DNA of 64,000 nt. It comes from Pontederia crassipes (lineage: Eukaryota; Streptophyta; Magnoliopsida; Commelinales; Pontederiaceae). Both the position numbers and the translations under genes were made by a program. Positions 13,507 to 25,323 of the stretch are shown piece by piece. The notes beneath the pieces were generated by a model, which saw only the letters and a program-made list of their open reading frames with translations, had not been told where the DNA came from and did not search any database. Within the stretch, counting starts at the first letter, position 1. Every line of letters begins with the position of its first letter. The stretch lies in assembly GCA_030549335.1 (NCBI GenBank), contig CM060189.1, positions 47,896,917 to 47,960,916 of the forward strand, in the 5' to 3' direction.

Positions 13507-14929
13507 GATCCTACTTATTCTTAATTTAATTCTTTTTCATTATATATATGTATATATATTAGATCTATGTTGGAAAAAAGGGAAGAATCACCATTTTTCT
13601 TTTCTATGTATTAGTATGTTGGTGCTCACGACTCGGGTTGCCCGACCTCTAAAACACCACAATTTTCTCAAAAAAGTTTAAACTCTTATTTTTCGCTGAT
13701 GTCGATCACCGACTGCCCGATTCACAAAATGGGCATCCGGAATAACACAACTGGTAGTTCTGAAATGAAAATTAATTCTGGTGAAAGAAGATAAATGCTA
13801 CTAATGAACATGAATTGGACTATAATTATCATTGTTCCCTTATGACGATCCTCATGATTTATGATATCCTATTTTGTGTTCGTGCATATTCTTATGGATC
13901 TATTTTGAATTCACACTTAGCTTTATGCTAATGGAAAGATTTCCTCCTCTGTGTTGATTCGCACATGTATTTGATTTACTTGTGCGACATGGTTGAGGTG
14001 TGTGCAATGACTTCTGCTCAAGTGGCGTGCGCACATGATTATCATAGAGTTTACGTCTAGTCTTTTATATTATCGGTTTTATGTGAGACCTATGTACTAT
14101 GGCATGGACTTTTATATGCCTAGACATGTTACGTGATGTACCTTATGTTACTAGATTTCCATAGTGATGTACTCTTTTATTTCATTTATCATTTTAACTT
14201 TCGCATTTCATATTTATTTGTTGTAATATACATTTTCAAATCTTCCACTTATGTGTCACCCTTATTGATCAACTAGTTTAATGAAGGGTCAAGATGTACC
14301 GAAAGATCGTAACTCATCGAGAGGATATTTCATCATGTGGTGGGATCAAATTTCAGGGCGTTACATGATCCAACCAAAATTTGGCCGGGTCAGATCGAGT
14401 CGAGTCACGATAGAGTCCTTTCGAGGAGTAATTCTGACCAAAATTTATCAGATAATTGCCATTATTAAGAGTATGCTTTCAGCATCCGAGAGGTTACCGA
14501 AAAGTTTTTACAGACAAAATATCGATGAGATATTTAGGTTTGGAATATTAAAAAATTGATACATATCACAATCATATTAAAAAATAACTTACTACTTATT
14601 CCATTTGTCGAGAGAGTAGATATAAATCAAAGAAAGATTTTCAAATTTTAAAAAAGAATGTGACAAATGCAATATTTAGACACTTTCCCATCATTCCAAT
14701 ATTGCAACAACTATTTTTTCTAAAAAAAAACTATAGAGGCATAAAGATGGTGTATGCTATGATCTAACATTGATTACACATCCTTGAGATGCTGAGACAT
14801 GAAGATGATTTGATTCACTCCATTTGACTTTTTTTTAGCAAAGTTACATAATGTTAGATTGAGACATTGTTGTTCATTTGGTTCAACTTATTTGGTATTA
14901 GGCATGACTTATTTTTGTTGGCTAGTTTT
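13507..14929. other. Intergenic stretch, no gene seen
   Basis: AT-rich with a (TA)n tract near 13540. The 92-codon open frame at 14281-14559 matches nothing I know and is probably chance. The part closest to 14930 may be upstream CACTA remnant too decayed to read. Confidence 0.4.
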
Positions 14930-15600
14930 GTTACACTTTATAATTTTCCTCCATGCTGTGTGTGAGACGAGATAACATATTACTTACTTGCATATCCTCA
15001 ATCGCCAAGTAAAAGTTTAGCTGTTTATTTAAAATTTTTGATGGATGAACTCAATACACTGTGGGAGGATGGTGTGCTCACTCATGAGAAATTTAAAAAG
15101 CAAAAATTTGTATCGATGGATGCATTAATATAAACCATAAGTGATTTTTGGGCATACCAATTGCTGAGTGGTTGAAGCATGAAAGGTAAATGTGCTTGTC
15201 CCATATGCGAAAAAGATACAAAATCATTTTGTCTAAAAAATAGTAAAAAATATGTTGGTTTGTTTGTCATCAGATCTTTTTACGTATACAGAATTTGATG
15301 TGTCATGATCAAATATCATTTAATAATAATACATTTGAGTACATATTGCCCCCAAGTTGTTTGACTTGCCAAGAAGTGCTAGAGCAAGCTAATAAATTCT
15401 CATTTGGGTTGAAAGCCGATTCTGACAAGTAAATTGAGTTTGAGAGTGAATATAATTGGGAGAAGAGAAGTATTGTTTGACAATTGTCTTATTTGTCTTC
15501 AAACTTAGTCTGTCATAATTTAAACATTATGCATGAGGAGAAGGACGTTGGTGCTATGCACAATGAGAGTGAATGAACGACGGAGGGCAAAGTCGTTTAG
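14930..15600 (+). pseudogene. CACTA (En/Spm) TNP2-type transposase remnant
   Basis: One plus-strand frame, broken by several stops, reads like the TNP2 transposase of plant CACTA elements. From about 14939: YNFPPCCV, then LAVYLKFLMDELNTLWEDGV, then VSMDALI, a stop, TISDFWAYQLLSG, a stop, KGKCACPICEKDTKSFCLKN. After a short gap there is NWEKRSIV (15450s) and CHNLNIMHEEKDVGAMH (15510s), matching the family's NW-KKSI and RHNLDVMHIEKNV blocks. At least five in-frame stops and the missing ends make it dead. No terminal CACTA repeats were found. Confidence 0.75.
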
Positions 15601-17213
15601 CAGGCGTCCGATTTGGAATAAAATGAAAGTCCACAAGTTCATCTTTTTGTATATCTAGTCACACTAGACGTTCGCTATCGACAACTATCATCTACTTTAG
15701 GATCACAATAAGTAACTAATAGTGAACGACATCTATAATACGTTATAAGTGAACGTTCAATCCTTGAATTGGGCATCCAGACTGAAAACTTTCAAAACAT
15801 TGTTAGTTTGTTAGATTTCGAGTGAAACATGAGTACTTTATAAGAACAAGCTATAAATTTAAAATATCTAGGGGCTAAAAATAACACAAGCCTCAAAAAT
15901 CTATATAATAATCAAAATATTGCTTAAAGTTTTGAGACATTAGCAATATGCTTAATTAAAAGTAAATTTACTCATTGGTTTAAAGTTTGATCATATGATA
16001 AAAAATTCTTTATGGTTCATGATATATAACAAGAATATTATATTCAACGTACATGAGTAACATTTCAAGCTTTTGAATACACTCTCCCTATAGTTATAGT
16101 CAACTTCTCTTTCTTTTTCCTTTGTCACAAAATAATATTCAAAAGCCATGACAAGGAAATAAGAAATGAAACATGTAAGCTATTAGAGATTATGTCTTTT
16201 ACATATTGCCTCTTTTAAAATTATCCAATGTTATAAATGAGGAGTAAAAATTTGCTTCTAACGACGTGAAAACTTTAAGTTTCATAAAGAGGAAATCATG
16301 CCAAGAAATTTTACTAAAATGATTCTACAAATAATGAAAATGTGGATTCATGCCCATGGAACCCAAAAGATTACACTTTTCGTGGCATGAAGTAAATTAG
16401 ATCCCAAATATAAATCCACTTATACCTAAGTTATGAAATCTTATAATTATTTTGATGTGTCCAAGTGAGATATAAGATAGTGCACATCACAAACACCACA
16501 AACACGATATCATTTGAGCATCATATTGTTATTTCAAAGTAAATGACAAAAAAAATGTGAAACAATCATTCATGGAGTCATTTAGTGCTATCATATCAAC
16601 ATGATAATCCTTTTTGTGAATAGTATAAAGATACTATCCTAACAAATAAAACAAGTTTCTTGTAGGTTCACTTAGCTAGCACAACCAAATGTTATTATAT
16701 TATTTTGCACAAGTAAATCGATTACGCATTGAATAAACTTGGATTTCTTATTCTTTCTCATCACATCAAATGATTTTGTATCCAACTTTCCAATACATAA
16801 CTTATTTTCAAACAATCATAGCAAAATGACTTTGTAAACATGTTCATGAAAAAAATAATACTGACAAGTTTTAAGTGAATTTTTTAAATGATCATGCACA
16901 CATTTAAATTCAAAATCATTATGGAAAACATGAGAATTTATAGAGTTAAGAGGGTGATCACACGAAATTTAGTTTTCATATGGTGATCATAAGCATATTT
17001 AGATTTCAACTAATAGGAATATTTCAAATAATATCCACACGAGTTTTTGGAATTCTTTTACGGCATAATTTTCTTATCAAAACTATGCATAATAGGTTTT
17101 CTACTTTCTCTATTAATGCTTCCTTTTGAAGAATAAACAAGAGAAAATTGTTCATTTAAGCAAATTTTTTTGTAGATTTTGGTAAGATGTAGTAAAATTT
17201 GAATTTTCAGTCT
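15601..17213. other. AT-rich stretch, probably decayed body of a copia element
   Basis: No readable protein. It lies downstream (minus strand) of the copia gag at 17214-17963, so it may be the eroded remainder of that element. I could not identify its other LTR. Confidence 0.35.
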
Positions 17214-17963
17214 TCAAATAATCATAAGATACATGATATTATTGAAGCTCTCTCTTTTGAAGCATTTTTCAATTGTGCATGAATTATTTTCTTCCTTCAA
17301 AGTTTCAAACCTATTTATCAAGGTTTCATATTTTGAAGAGTATATATGTTTAATTAGAGAAGAGAGTTCATTGTGCATATCAAACTTGATATTATCATCC
17401 GCATCATCGTTATCACTAGAACTATAATAGGAGTTGGAAACTATCTTATCATCCTCACTCTTTGTTACTAAGCAAAAAAATTTTACTCTCGGATGTCGTA
17501 AATATAGGATTGTCACTTTCTGCTTTGTCCATATTTGATGTGCCCTTCCATCATTATTGCTCGCTTTATATTTTTCTAACAAAACTGTCACATTCACGAG
17601 GGGTTGAACAATTAGAAATGAGATTTAAATCGTAAGTGTCTAATATGTAATGAAATGCACTTTGAGCTTTAGAGTCAAGTTCTAGACTAAAAAATCTAAA
17701 ATCATTATATTTACTAAAAAAAGAGATTAATATATGCACCATTACTATTTTCCTTTGGTCATTCAAATTCTTTTTCAACTATTTTGCAAACCTCAAAATG
17801 AAGGGAAATAAGTAGGCTTTCATGCACACTTAATCCAATGGGAAAAACTTGAGTCATAAACTCTTGACGGAAGAAAAAAAATAGATTGACCCTCAGCAAA
17901 AGGTATAACTTGTGATATTATGGCTCTCAAGATTGTTAAATCTTAAAATTAAGAGCAATCTTA
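17214..17963 (-). pseudogene. Ty1/copia-type gag remnant
   Basis: Minus strand, directly downstream of a primer site. The start region (PFAEGQSIYFF) corresponds to the gag start of the element at 54977-59502 (FSEGQLISRPP). A Ser/Asp-rich piece (SNSYYSSSDNDDADDN) followed by LSSLIKHIYSSKYETLINRF parallels SSSSEENLSLDLNKELSTL and the coiled-coil of that second copy. Frameshifts break it near 17570-17780. Both belong to one copia family in opposite orientations. Confidence 0.6.
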
Positions 17964-17976
17964 CTTTGATACCGAT
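17964..17976 (-). other. Primer binding site of the degenerate copia element
   Basis: The minus strand reads ATCGGTATCAAAG, a mutated form of ATTGGTATCAGAG (initiator-Met primer), immediately after an LTR end ...TACA. Confidence 0.6.
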
Positions 17977-19160
17977 TGTAGAATTACAAAAAACCAAGAA
18001 ATAAGGGGGAGAGATGAGTTGGCATTGTAAGAATTATATCGGAAGGAAGGGATTAAAAACGTTTAAAAAATATAGGCCAAAGGTGCAAAAAATTGATTGA
18101 AATACATTTTACAAAGTAAAAAGGTAAGAGTGCAAACACAACATACACGAGTTTGTTGCGCCTAGCTTCGACTTCTTGACCTCAACTCCATTGAAGATTC
18201 TACGTAAAGGAAGAAATCATTTTACACCTTCACCGTCCTCTTCTCCTCCGCTCAAGAGGTAAGGAACACCTCTTATCACTCACTAGTTTTCACAATACTA
18301 GAAGACTTTTTGTTTTACAATTTCATGTCACTCACAAATGAAAGAAATAAAGGATTAAACATTATAACTCAATGTACTTCAAGTGCTCTAAGTTGTCAAG
18401 AATGTTGTTCATTTTTTCTTATTATGTTTCCTTAGGCTTTGACATCATTTTATAGTCTTATAGAGTGTGTATGGACAGTGTGAAAAATTCTCTCATTCTT
18501 TAAACATGATTTCTAGCCATTGTCTAAAGCTATATTCTACCGATAGTGAAATGGGCGTCTGTTCTCGATTTTGGTCATCTGTTGTTCCACAATTAAAGTT
18601 TTTGTGCTTTGACGCCGTCCATTCCATTGGGCTAGGTGGCTGCTTCTTATAACCATTGTAAGTTCGATCAATTGAAAATTTCGACCGTTATTCCCACTGA
18701 AGTTGTGGGATGAGCCATTGGTTGACTAGTTTATGAATTTTCTTCATCTATTTTGCAAAGTCAGCATCCACTATCATAAGCGATTGTCCGCTTGAAATTC
18801 AAAATTTGCGAATTTCCTTTGTTGCAGTCATTCGCTCAGTGAGCAGTCATCCATTTTGTTGTCTTGATAGGCACTGATCATCATAATGGATGTCCGCTCA
18901 TTTTTTTCGAGCATTGGCTTTATCGCCTCAATCTTGAAATTATCATAGAGGTCATCCTCTACTTCTATTGAAGTCCACTTGCTTCACAGACTTTTTCATA
19001 TGTCTTTTTTTTCTTTTGAAATTTCATTGATATATGAAACTCAATATTTTAACTAACCATTAGAACATCATCTCTTTATTGCTATCATCAAAATATTTGG
19101 AGCATAGTTTTCACACCAACAAAATATACAAGTGCTAATTATTTTTCAAAACATCGTCAT
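17977..19160 (-). repeat. Probable copia LTR (5' LTR, right border uncertain)
   Basis: By its place next to the primer site this must be LTR sequence. The minus strand ends ...TTCTACA at 17977. The inside is plain, with repeated GTCCGCTCAT-like words at about 18790-18900. The right border is a guess based on the length of the related LTRs at 54977 and 58372 (about 1.13-1.15 kb). Confidence 0.45.
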
Positions 19161-19757
19161 ATCAAAATTTTTAACTTTGATCATGCATCAACAATAGTCT
19201 TCTTCGAAGCAATATTTTGTAGAGTTTCATATCTGGGTCAAAGGAGATGAAAGAGCTCCTAATTTGGCCTATTTAGCATCAAGCACATAATTGAGCTTTC
19301 TTTCGATCACAATGATTTTTATGACTTTGCTCATCAAGAGAGCCACCATCCTCATTTGTTGAAGAGGAAAACTTGATGAGTCATAAAATTTCCCAATATC
19401 AATATTGGTGGTGTCCATTAGAAGGTAACTAGAACCCACACAAAAATACTAATAAATTAATTATCTAAAAATTACTTGACAAAAAATTAAGCTCGAATAA
19501 CACTACTAGTTATTGAACTAAAAGAGAACCGTGAGAGCAATTTAAAAAGGTCATAATAGGACTGAACTAGAATAGGAATATGATCCTATAATTGAGCCGT
19601 ACAAATAGAGTCTAACTGAAACTACCATCACAAACTTTTGATTCACAACAAATTTTGACGATAGTGTTTTATAATGGGCTAAAGAATTGAGTCCTAAATG
19701 AGACTCATCAATCATGCATCACAAATGTGGGACAATGTATGACATAATAGAACAATC
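19161..19757. other. Spacer, no gene seen
   Basis: Nothing recognisable. It may include LTR or flanking remnants of neighbouring elements. Confidence 0.35.
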
Positions 19758-20155
19758 CTATGATGACAAACAACAACAGAACAAAATTTTTTGGACTCCA
19801 CAAGTTTCCCATGAAGTCGGATTGATCTCTTGTACATACAACTCACGTAGACTCTCCACCGACTGCTTCCACTTGATTGGAATGAAGTGGGTTGCCTTAG
19901 TTAAACTTGTTGACCATGACCCAAATGACATCACATCACTTCTGCATTCCATTCTGGCACTCCTAGGGGCTTCATCAGTCCATATGGTCGTCGGTGCTCC
20001 ACTTTGACCTGCTGACATACCAGGCACTTGGAGACGTAGCTGGCAATCTCTCTTTATGTCATGCCACCAAAAATTATGTTTGACATCCCTGTACATTTTC
20101 GTACTGCCTAGATGTATCACTAACTCTAATTTGTAGCATTCCTCGAGCACAAATT
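19758..20155 (-). pseudogene. Ty3/gypsy integrase fragment
   Basis: The minus-strand frame contains LEECYKLELVIHLGSTKMYR, then DVKHNFWWHDIKRD (zinc-binding HHCC part of integrase, as in LEECH...HPGSTKMYRDV), and LTKATHFIPIKWKQSVESL, which belongs to the catalytic core. It is a different gypsy lineage from the element at 6-12 kb (Tekay/Del-like wording). The zinc-region cysteines are disturbed. It is cut sharply at about 20156 where copia sequence begins. Confidence 0.75.
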
Positions 20156-20156
20156 T

Positions 20157-20640
20157 TACTCTTGCATTGCCTTCAATAGATATTAGAAGGATTACTCTGA
20201 ATATTTTAAACATAAAAAATTATATAAATTTCTTATGGGCTCATTGATAATTTTACTCATGCTAGAACACAGATACACTTAGTGAATCCCCCTCTATCGA
20301 TCAATCAAGCTTATGCTATGTTGATAGAAGAAGAGCAATGGTGGCAGAGGAAGGCAAGTCAAGTAAGGCAAAGAAGGATAAGCTTGGACAAAGAAAGAAC
20401 CAAGGCTATAGGGTTATTGGGTTTCCTCCTAGCTTCAATTTTAATAAAGGAAAAATCAAATAGCTAACTATGGTGTTGGTCTAGTAGCCCAGTCAGATTC
20501 CTCTTTTTTGCTTTTGTTGTTTTCACTAAAGAATAGTATCAAAAGATTTAGCTGATTAACAAGGAGTAAGGGATTGTGATCAATGATTCTACAACTAAAC
20601 TAACATGACAGATATAACTAATGGTTCAAATGATGCCGAT
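20157..20640 (+). repeat. Copia gag segment, inverted copy A
   Basis: The plus strand encodes gag-like sequence with frameshifts (MLIEEEQWWQRKASQ, FFAFVVFTKE). The same segment appears in reverse at 24035-24525. The two arms, nearly 490 bp each, match closely over their whole length. They enclose a copia pol fragment and the plastid insertion. Confidence 0.75.
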
Positions 20641-21715
20641 CTCTCTTATTCATTATTCTGATCTCGAGTGTCCTCTTAAGTGGGAACATGGTCTATGGCT
20701 ACTTCATCAACTACTTGTTTACTAACTTACAGAGAAAAAAGTTCCTCAAAGCTGATTTCTGCATTTTGTTTTGGCAAAGTGAAAGGCAAGATGTTTTCAC
20801 AAAATTTCACATCTTTACTAATAGAAATTTTGTAAGTTTTAAACTCAAGATCCTATAGCCTTTGTGAGTCATGTAATATCCAATAAAGACACAAGGTACA
20901 ACCCTATTATCAAACTTATCAGAAACTTGTTTATTAGTGCCTTGTTAAAAATCTTTTTCATAAGTAGAAGTATCATTGAGAATCCTATTAATAATATGAA
21001 CTTTTGTCTCGACACTTCCACCCCAATATTTGAGTGGCAATTGAGATTGAAAAATCAAGTCTTGCAATTTCCAATATGTTTTTATGCTTCATCTCTACAA
21101 CTCCATTCTGTAATGGAGTGTAAACATAATTGCTTTGGTGTATGATTCCTTTAGAACTAAACAAATCTCTACAAACATTACAATCAAACTCCAAGCCATT
21201 GTATGCTCTAATGACTTTAATTCTCAACTCAAATTTTTGTAAATGCCAAAAATTGTTCAATGGCATTACTGATTTTTTGTTTTCCTTCAATTAAATATAT
21301 CCAAGTGAACCTATTGAAGTCATCACAATAGTGATAACATACAACCATCATGATTCAAAACTCTAAATGGATCCAAGTATATGAAGGAGATCAAAAGGTT
21401 TACAACTAAAGTGTTTCAAGTTTACATTGACAAGAAAAGACAATTGAGTTTGTCTTGCTAATGGATAAACTTCACAATGAAAAAACATTTGTCTTTACGG
21501 GTCTTAGTTGCAAGTATGAGATGTAGTCAACCTAGGGGAATGTGTCCAACCCATTGCTGCTACATTTCTTCAGTAGTTTTGTTAGAGGTTGTTGCCAGAC
21601 AGATATTGAAGCTTTGAGTAACTATTTCTTTCTGATCCAAGTAGCATGTATACAGATTGATCATATTTCGGGTTCTTTATAGATCATCGATATTTGTAAT
21701 TGATTATATATTACA
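20641..21715 (-). pseudogene. Ty1/copia pol fragment (GAG-pre-integrase and integrase)
   Basis: Minus strand, with stops and frameshifts. From the right: LYTCYLDQKEIVTQ, then FFHCEVYPLARQTQLSF (GAG-pre-integrase zinc part), then IRAYNGLEFDCNVCRDLFSS, GIIHQSNYVYTPLQNGVVEM and KHKNILEIARL (integrase core, with the D and E of the catalytic triad), then the integrase C-terminal part near 20700-20870. It continues the copia reading that lies on the other side of the chloroplast insertion. Confidence 0.8.
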
Positions 21716-21878
21716 TTGAGAAGGAATGAGAAACAAATTGTATTTCATTGCTAGAAAATATGGGTTATTAAAAAAAAGACATGTTATTTGGATATGTCTC
21801 TTCAACTCCGAAGTGAAGTATCGTATTATTTATTTTATACGAATAGTTGAAGTGAATTTTCCGAAGAGAGGATGGATT

Positions 21879-23102
21879 ATGGGAGTGTATTATTTGGATT
21901 ATGGGCCATGCATATTTATATTATCTGCCACATTGGAATTTACAACCAAATGTGTCTCCGGATCCAACCACCATATAAGCCCCCATGTAGTAGAGGATAG
22001 GCCGGTTCACTTGAGGAGAATCTTTTCTATGATCATACTTGAATTATGTCATGCATGAACAAGCTCCGTAAGATCCCGTAGACTGGAATAAAGTAAGTAA
22101 CATGGCATGATCGAATGTTTTATCTATTCTCCTTCTTTATTTATCGTGTAGAAATGCATTCATTTCCTCTGCATCGATTACAATATATGATACTATCGGA
22201 GTGAGATAAGGGATCTAAAGAATAACAGAGGCTAAAGTCCATTAGTAACAAGTAAATACTTTGTATGTAAAAAAATCGAGATGTTATGGGGATAAACACC
22301 AATAAAAAAGACATGAGACAATCCAAAAAGCACTTGATCATGATCAAATTTATAAGCCTACTTGGATATTAAGCATTTACCTAAAATTCTTTGCCATGCT
22401 ATAGTATAGTTCCAATTCATGAAAATGGAATCCAGGAAATCTTTTCTTACAAAAACTCATATACCATTATCTATACATAATGTTTGTGACGATATGTATA
22501 AAATATTTTCTATGGATCTATGTCTTCTATCATTTCTTTGACTCTTGCTCGAGCCAGATGATGAAAAATTATCATGTCTGATTCCTTCGGGGGATGGATC
22601 CATAAGAATGAATTCACCTCTCAATAACAAAGAAACCTAACTTGAATGATCCTGTATTAAGAGCAAAACTGGCTAAAGGAATGGGGCATAATTATTATGG
22701 GGAACCCGCATGGCCCAATGATCTATATTTTTCCAGTAGTAATTCTAGGTACGATTGCATATAATGTAGGTTTAGCGATTCTAGAACCGTCAATGATTGG
22801 GGAACCTGCGGATCCATTTGCAACTCCTTTGGAAATTTTACCGAAATGGTATTTCTTTCCCCTATTTCAAATACTCCGTACAGTACCTAATAAGTTATTG
22901 GATATTCTTTTAATGGTTTCAGTATCGGCGGGATTATTGAAAGTACCTTTTTGGAGAATGTCAATAAATTCCAAAATCCATTTCATCGTCCAGTAGCTAC
23001 AACAGTGTTTTTGATCGGTACCATAGTAGCTCTTTAGTTAGGTATTGGAGCGACATTACCTATTGATAAATCCTTAACTCTAGGTCTTTTTCAAATTTAT
23101 TG
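21879..23102 (+). pseudogene. petD: petD (cytochrome b6f subunit IV), plastid-derived, decayed
   Basis: In chloroplasts this gene encodes subunit IV of the cytochrome b6f complex. Exon 1 is the usual 8-base ATGGGAGT (21879-21886). The group II intron follows to about 22627. Exon 2 encodes recognisable pieces: [50 protein letters not shown], and near the end LGIGATLPIDKSLTLGLF. A small deletion after NDL, a frameshift near 22950 and a stop in place of a Trp near 23036 destroy the frame. It cannot be functional and lacks a nuclear targeting sequence. Confidence 0.88.
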
Positions 23103-23121
23103 AACCACGAAATATCATGAT

Positions 23122-23163
23122 GTAGGTATCTAGGGAATAGTCAACTATTCCCTAGATACCTAC
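23122..23163. other. Perfect hairpin between petD and rpoA
   Basis: A 19-bp perfect stem with a TCAA loop: GTAGGTATCTAGGGAATAG at 23122-23140 and its exact complement at 23145-23163. In plastids such repeats sit at mRNA 3' ends and protect them. Here it is a passenger. Confidence 0.85.
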
Positions 23164-23336
23164 ATTTTTTATGATCATTATGCGAAAATAGGGATCACAA
23201 AGACAAAAAAAAATAAGTTTCTAATCTTTTTCTTTTTTTATTTTTTCAAACAAAAATAAGAAAAAAAGAAAATGAACTAATTAGAATGGATTTAAAATGA
23301 GAATTTATTCTTAGGTAAACTCATTTCAAAATATTT

Positions 23337-23706
23337 CTACAGAGTGTCCAATATGTCTTCTACATCTTCTATGCGAAAATATTCAATTCTCATAAGATCA
23401 TCTTGACTCTTACTCAAAAGGTCCAATAATGTATGTATATTGGACCTCTTGAGACAATTATAAATTTTGGAAGGCAATTCTAATTGGTCAATAAAAATAT
23501 ATTTAAATGGAATTCCTCTTTTATTTGTTTTTATATTAGTTAATTTATCTTGAAAGGTAAAAAGGGATAGAGTAAACTTATTTTTTTCATCGAAGTTAAT
23601 GTCCTCTTCCTCTGCATGTAGAAAAGGAATAAATAAATAAATTAAATTTTGAGAACCTTCATAAAGTGCTTTCTTAGGAGTTAAACTGTCATTGTCCATA
23701 TTTCTT
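23337..23706 (-). pseudogene. rpoA: rpoA 3' part (plastid RNA polymerase alpha subunit), truncated
   Basis: The minus strand encodes the C-terminal part of the plastid-encoded polymerase alpha subunit: [51 protein letters not shown], then [20 protein letters not shown] and [10 protein letters not shown] (alpha-CTD). The frame stays open to the stop at 23337, but the N-terminal two thirds are missing at the insertion edge near 23706, so it is only a fragment. Confidence 0.88.
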
Positions 23707-24034
23707 TTTACTACCAATATGCCTCACCATGTCACTATGTTGATTCTAAATGAGACAAGTATTAGTAGAGAATGAAACATTACATGAAAGTTCTTTAGTT
23801 AATTGAGCCACATATATTAAAGTGAATTTGAAGTATGGTAAACAAAGGACATTCTAAAGCCTCTTATCTGAATACAATACAAAAAAAAACTATATGTTAC
23901 CGTTTGGTAATGTAACAAATTTGTTGTCCTATAGTATAAATTTCTAACATCTCCCAACCAGCTAAGGTTCAATGTCATATGATTTGAAGCTACTGTGTCA
24001 AGTATCTAGGTTCTGGAAATGAACTTTCATATTA
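23707..24034 (-). pseudogene. Copia protease-region fragment
   Basis: The minus strand reads, across frameshifts, like the copia aspartic protease: a LDT-ASNHMT motif region near 23990, then LYYRTTNLLH and, near 23770, LTKELSCNVSF. This is the usual order gag-protease before the GAG-pre-integrase part, which resumes beyond the plastid insertion. Confidence 0.6.
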
Positions 24035-24525
24035 GTTATATCTGCCATGATAGTTGTAGAATCATTTATCACAATCCCTTACTCCTTGTTAATCAACTGA
24101 ATTAACTTTTAATACTATTCTTTAGTGAAAACAACAAAAGCAAATTTTGATTTTTTTTGTGTGAAAGAGGAGTGAGCTACTAGCCCAGCACCATAGTTAG
24201 TTATTTGATTGTTCCTTAAATTTGAATCCAGGTGGAAACTCAATAACCCTATAACCTTGGTTCTTTCTATGTCCAAGCTTTTTACAATGATCATGTATAA
24301 CTGAATTATCCTTCTTTGCATTACTTGACTTGCCTTCCTCTGCCACGTCTGCTCTTCTATCATCATAGCATAAGCTTGATTGATGATGGAGGGGAATTCA
24401 TTAAGAGTATATGTTTTCTAGCATGAGTAAAGTTATCAATGAGCCCCATAAAAAAATTATATAATTTTTGTTATTTAAAATATTCAGAGTAATCCTTCTA
24501 ATCTCTATTGAAGGCAATGCAAGAG
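24035..24525 (-). repeat. Copia gag segment, inverted copy B
   Basis: The partner of 20157-20640 in reverse orientation. The minus strand encodes MMIEEQTWQRKASQVMQRRI and SKFAFVVFTKE. Its orientation agrees with the adjacent protease and integrase pieces, so B is the copy in place and A is the rearranged one. Confidence 0.75.
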
Positions 24526-24847
24526 TAATTAATTCAAGCTCCCCCAGCTTATTAAATCTGCTATTGAGTGATCATTTTGAACACAAGAACAAATTTCATT
24601 TTGAATCGATTAGATTTTCATCCCATTGAATTTCTCAAAACATAAGATCTGCCCACACACTACTTGCATCTTGATTATAAGAAATATGCTAATTATTCCT
24701 GTTAAATTTGATGTGATAACCTGTCATCCTAAAAGCATAAGCCATTATAGTAATATCAATAATTTTCTATTATTAACACTCCCCCTCACAAGTTAGTTGT
24801 TGATGATTTTTGTCTAGTCCAACCCATTACATAAACAATTAAGGGAG

Positions 24848-24883
<36 letters not shown>

Positions 24884-25323
24884 TAGAACTTAACGAAATT
24901 TGAACACTTAACTTAGTCTTCCTAAAAACTTAAGCCATTAGAAAGAGTAATATCAATAATTTTCTATTCTTAACAATTCCTTTGCTACTAATTCGGGAAA
25001 AATAAGGGTATTGTAGCGTTTCCACTGAAATTGTAGATTTCTTTCAACTTGATCCAGAGTAAATGATCCATCAACAAAACAATGTTTATTCTTTTCTAAA
25101 TGTGCATTATAAAACACAATATTGCATTATGTGTAATTGTTAGAGTCTACAAGCTGATGAGGGATCAAAATTTGACTGATGCACTCAGAAATAAAGGGCT
25201 TGAAAGATCAATTAACGGATTGATAGAACCAGATGAAGATCCAATTGCACACATCATAAAAACTAGGGATCGATTTTCCAAGATTGAGCAGAAAATCAAC
25301 CCAAAAATGAAATTGAGATAAAT
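24526..25323. other. Spacer, probable copia 5' remnant, (TA)n tract
   Basis: No gene. A (TA)n run occupies about 24850-24881. The part near 24560-24800 may be the start of the copia gag and LTR, too decayed to define. A 73-codon frame at 25100-25321 matches nothing I recognise. Confidence 0.4.

Larger units (their letters stand above)
21720..23706 (+). other. Nuclear plastid DNA insertion (petB-petD spacer, petD, rpoA)
   Basis: About 2.0 kb of chloroplast sequence in its native order: end of the petB-petD spacer, petD exon 1, group II intron, petD exon 2, spacer with a hairpin, and the convergent rpoA 3' part on the minus strand. Many substitutions, small deletions and stops show it is an old transfer and not contamination. 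It interrupts a copia element: protease-region sequence lies on its right (23707-24034) and GAG-pre-integrase on its left, all on the minus strand. Confidence 0.88.

Noticed and set aside
14281..14559. 92-codon frame as a gene
   Set aside because: No recognisable domain, in AT-rich DNA beside a dead transposon.
22697..22996. 99-codon frame of petD as a nuclear gene
   Set aside because: It is a piece of decayed plastid DNA with frameshifts before and after and no promoter or targeting sequence.
25100..25321. 73-codon frame just left of the solo LTR
   Set aside because: No family recognised and no splice or promoter signals; likely chance.
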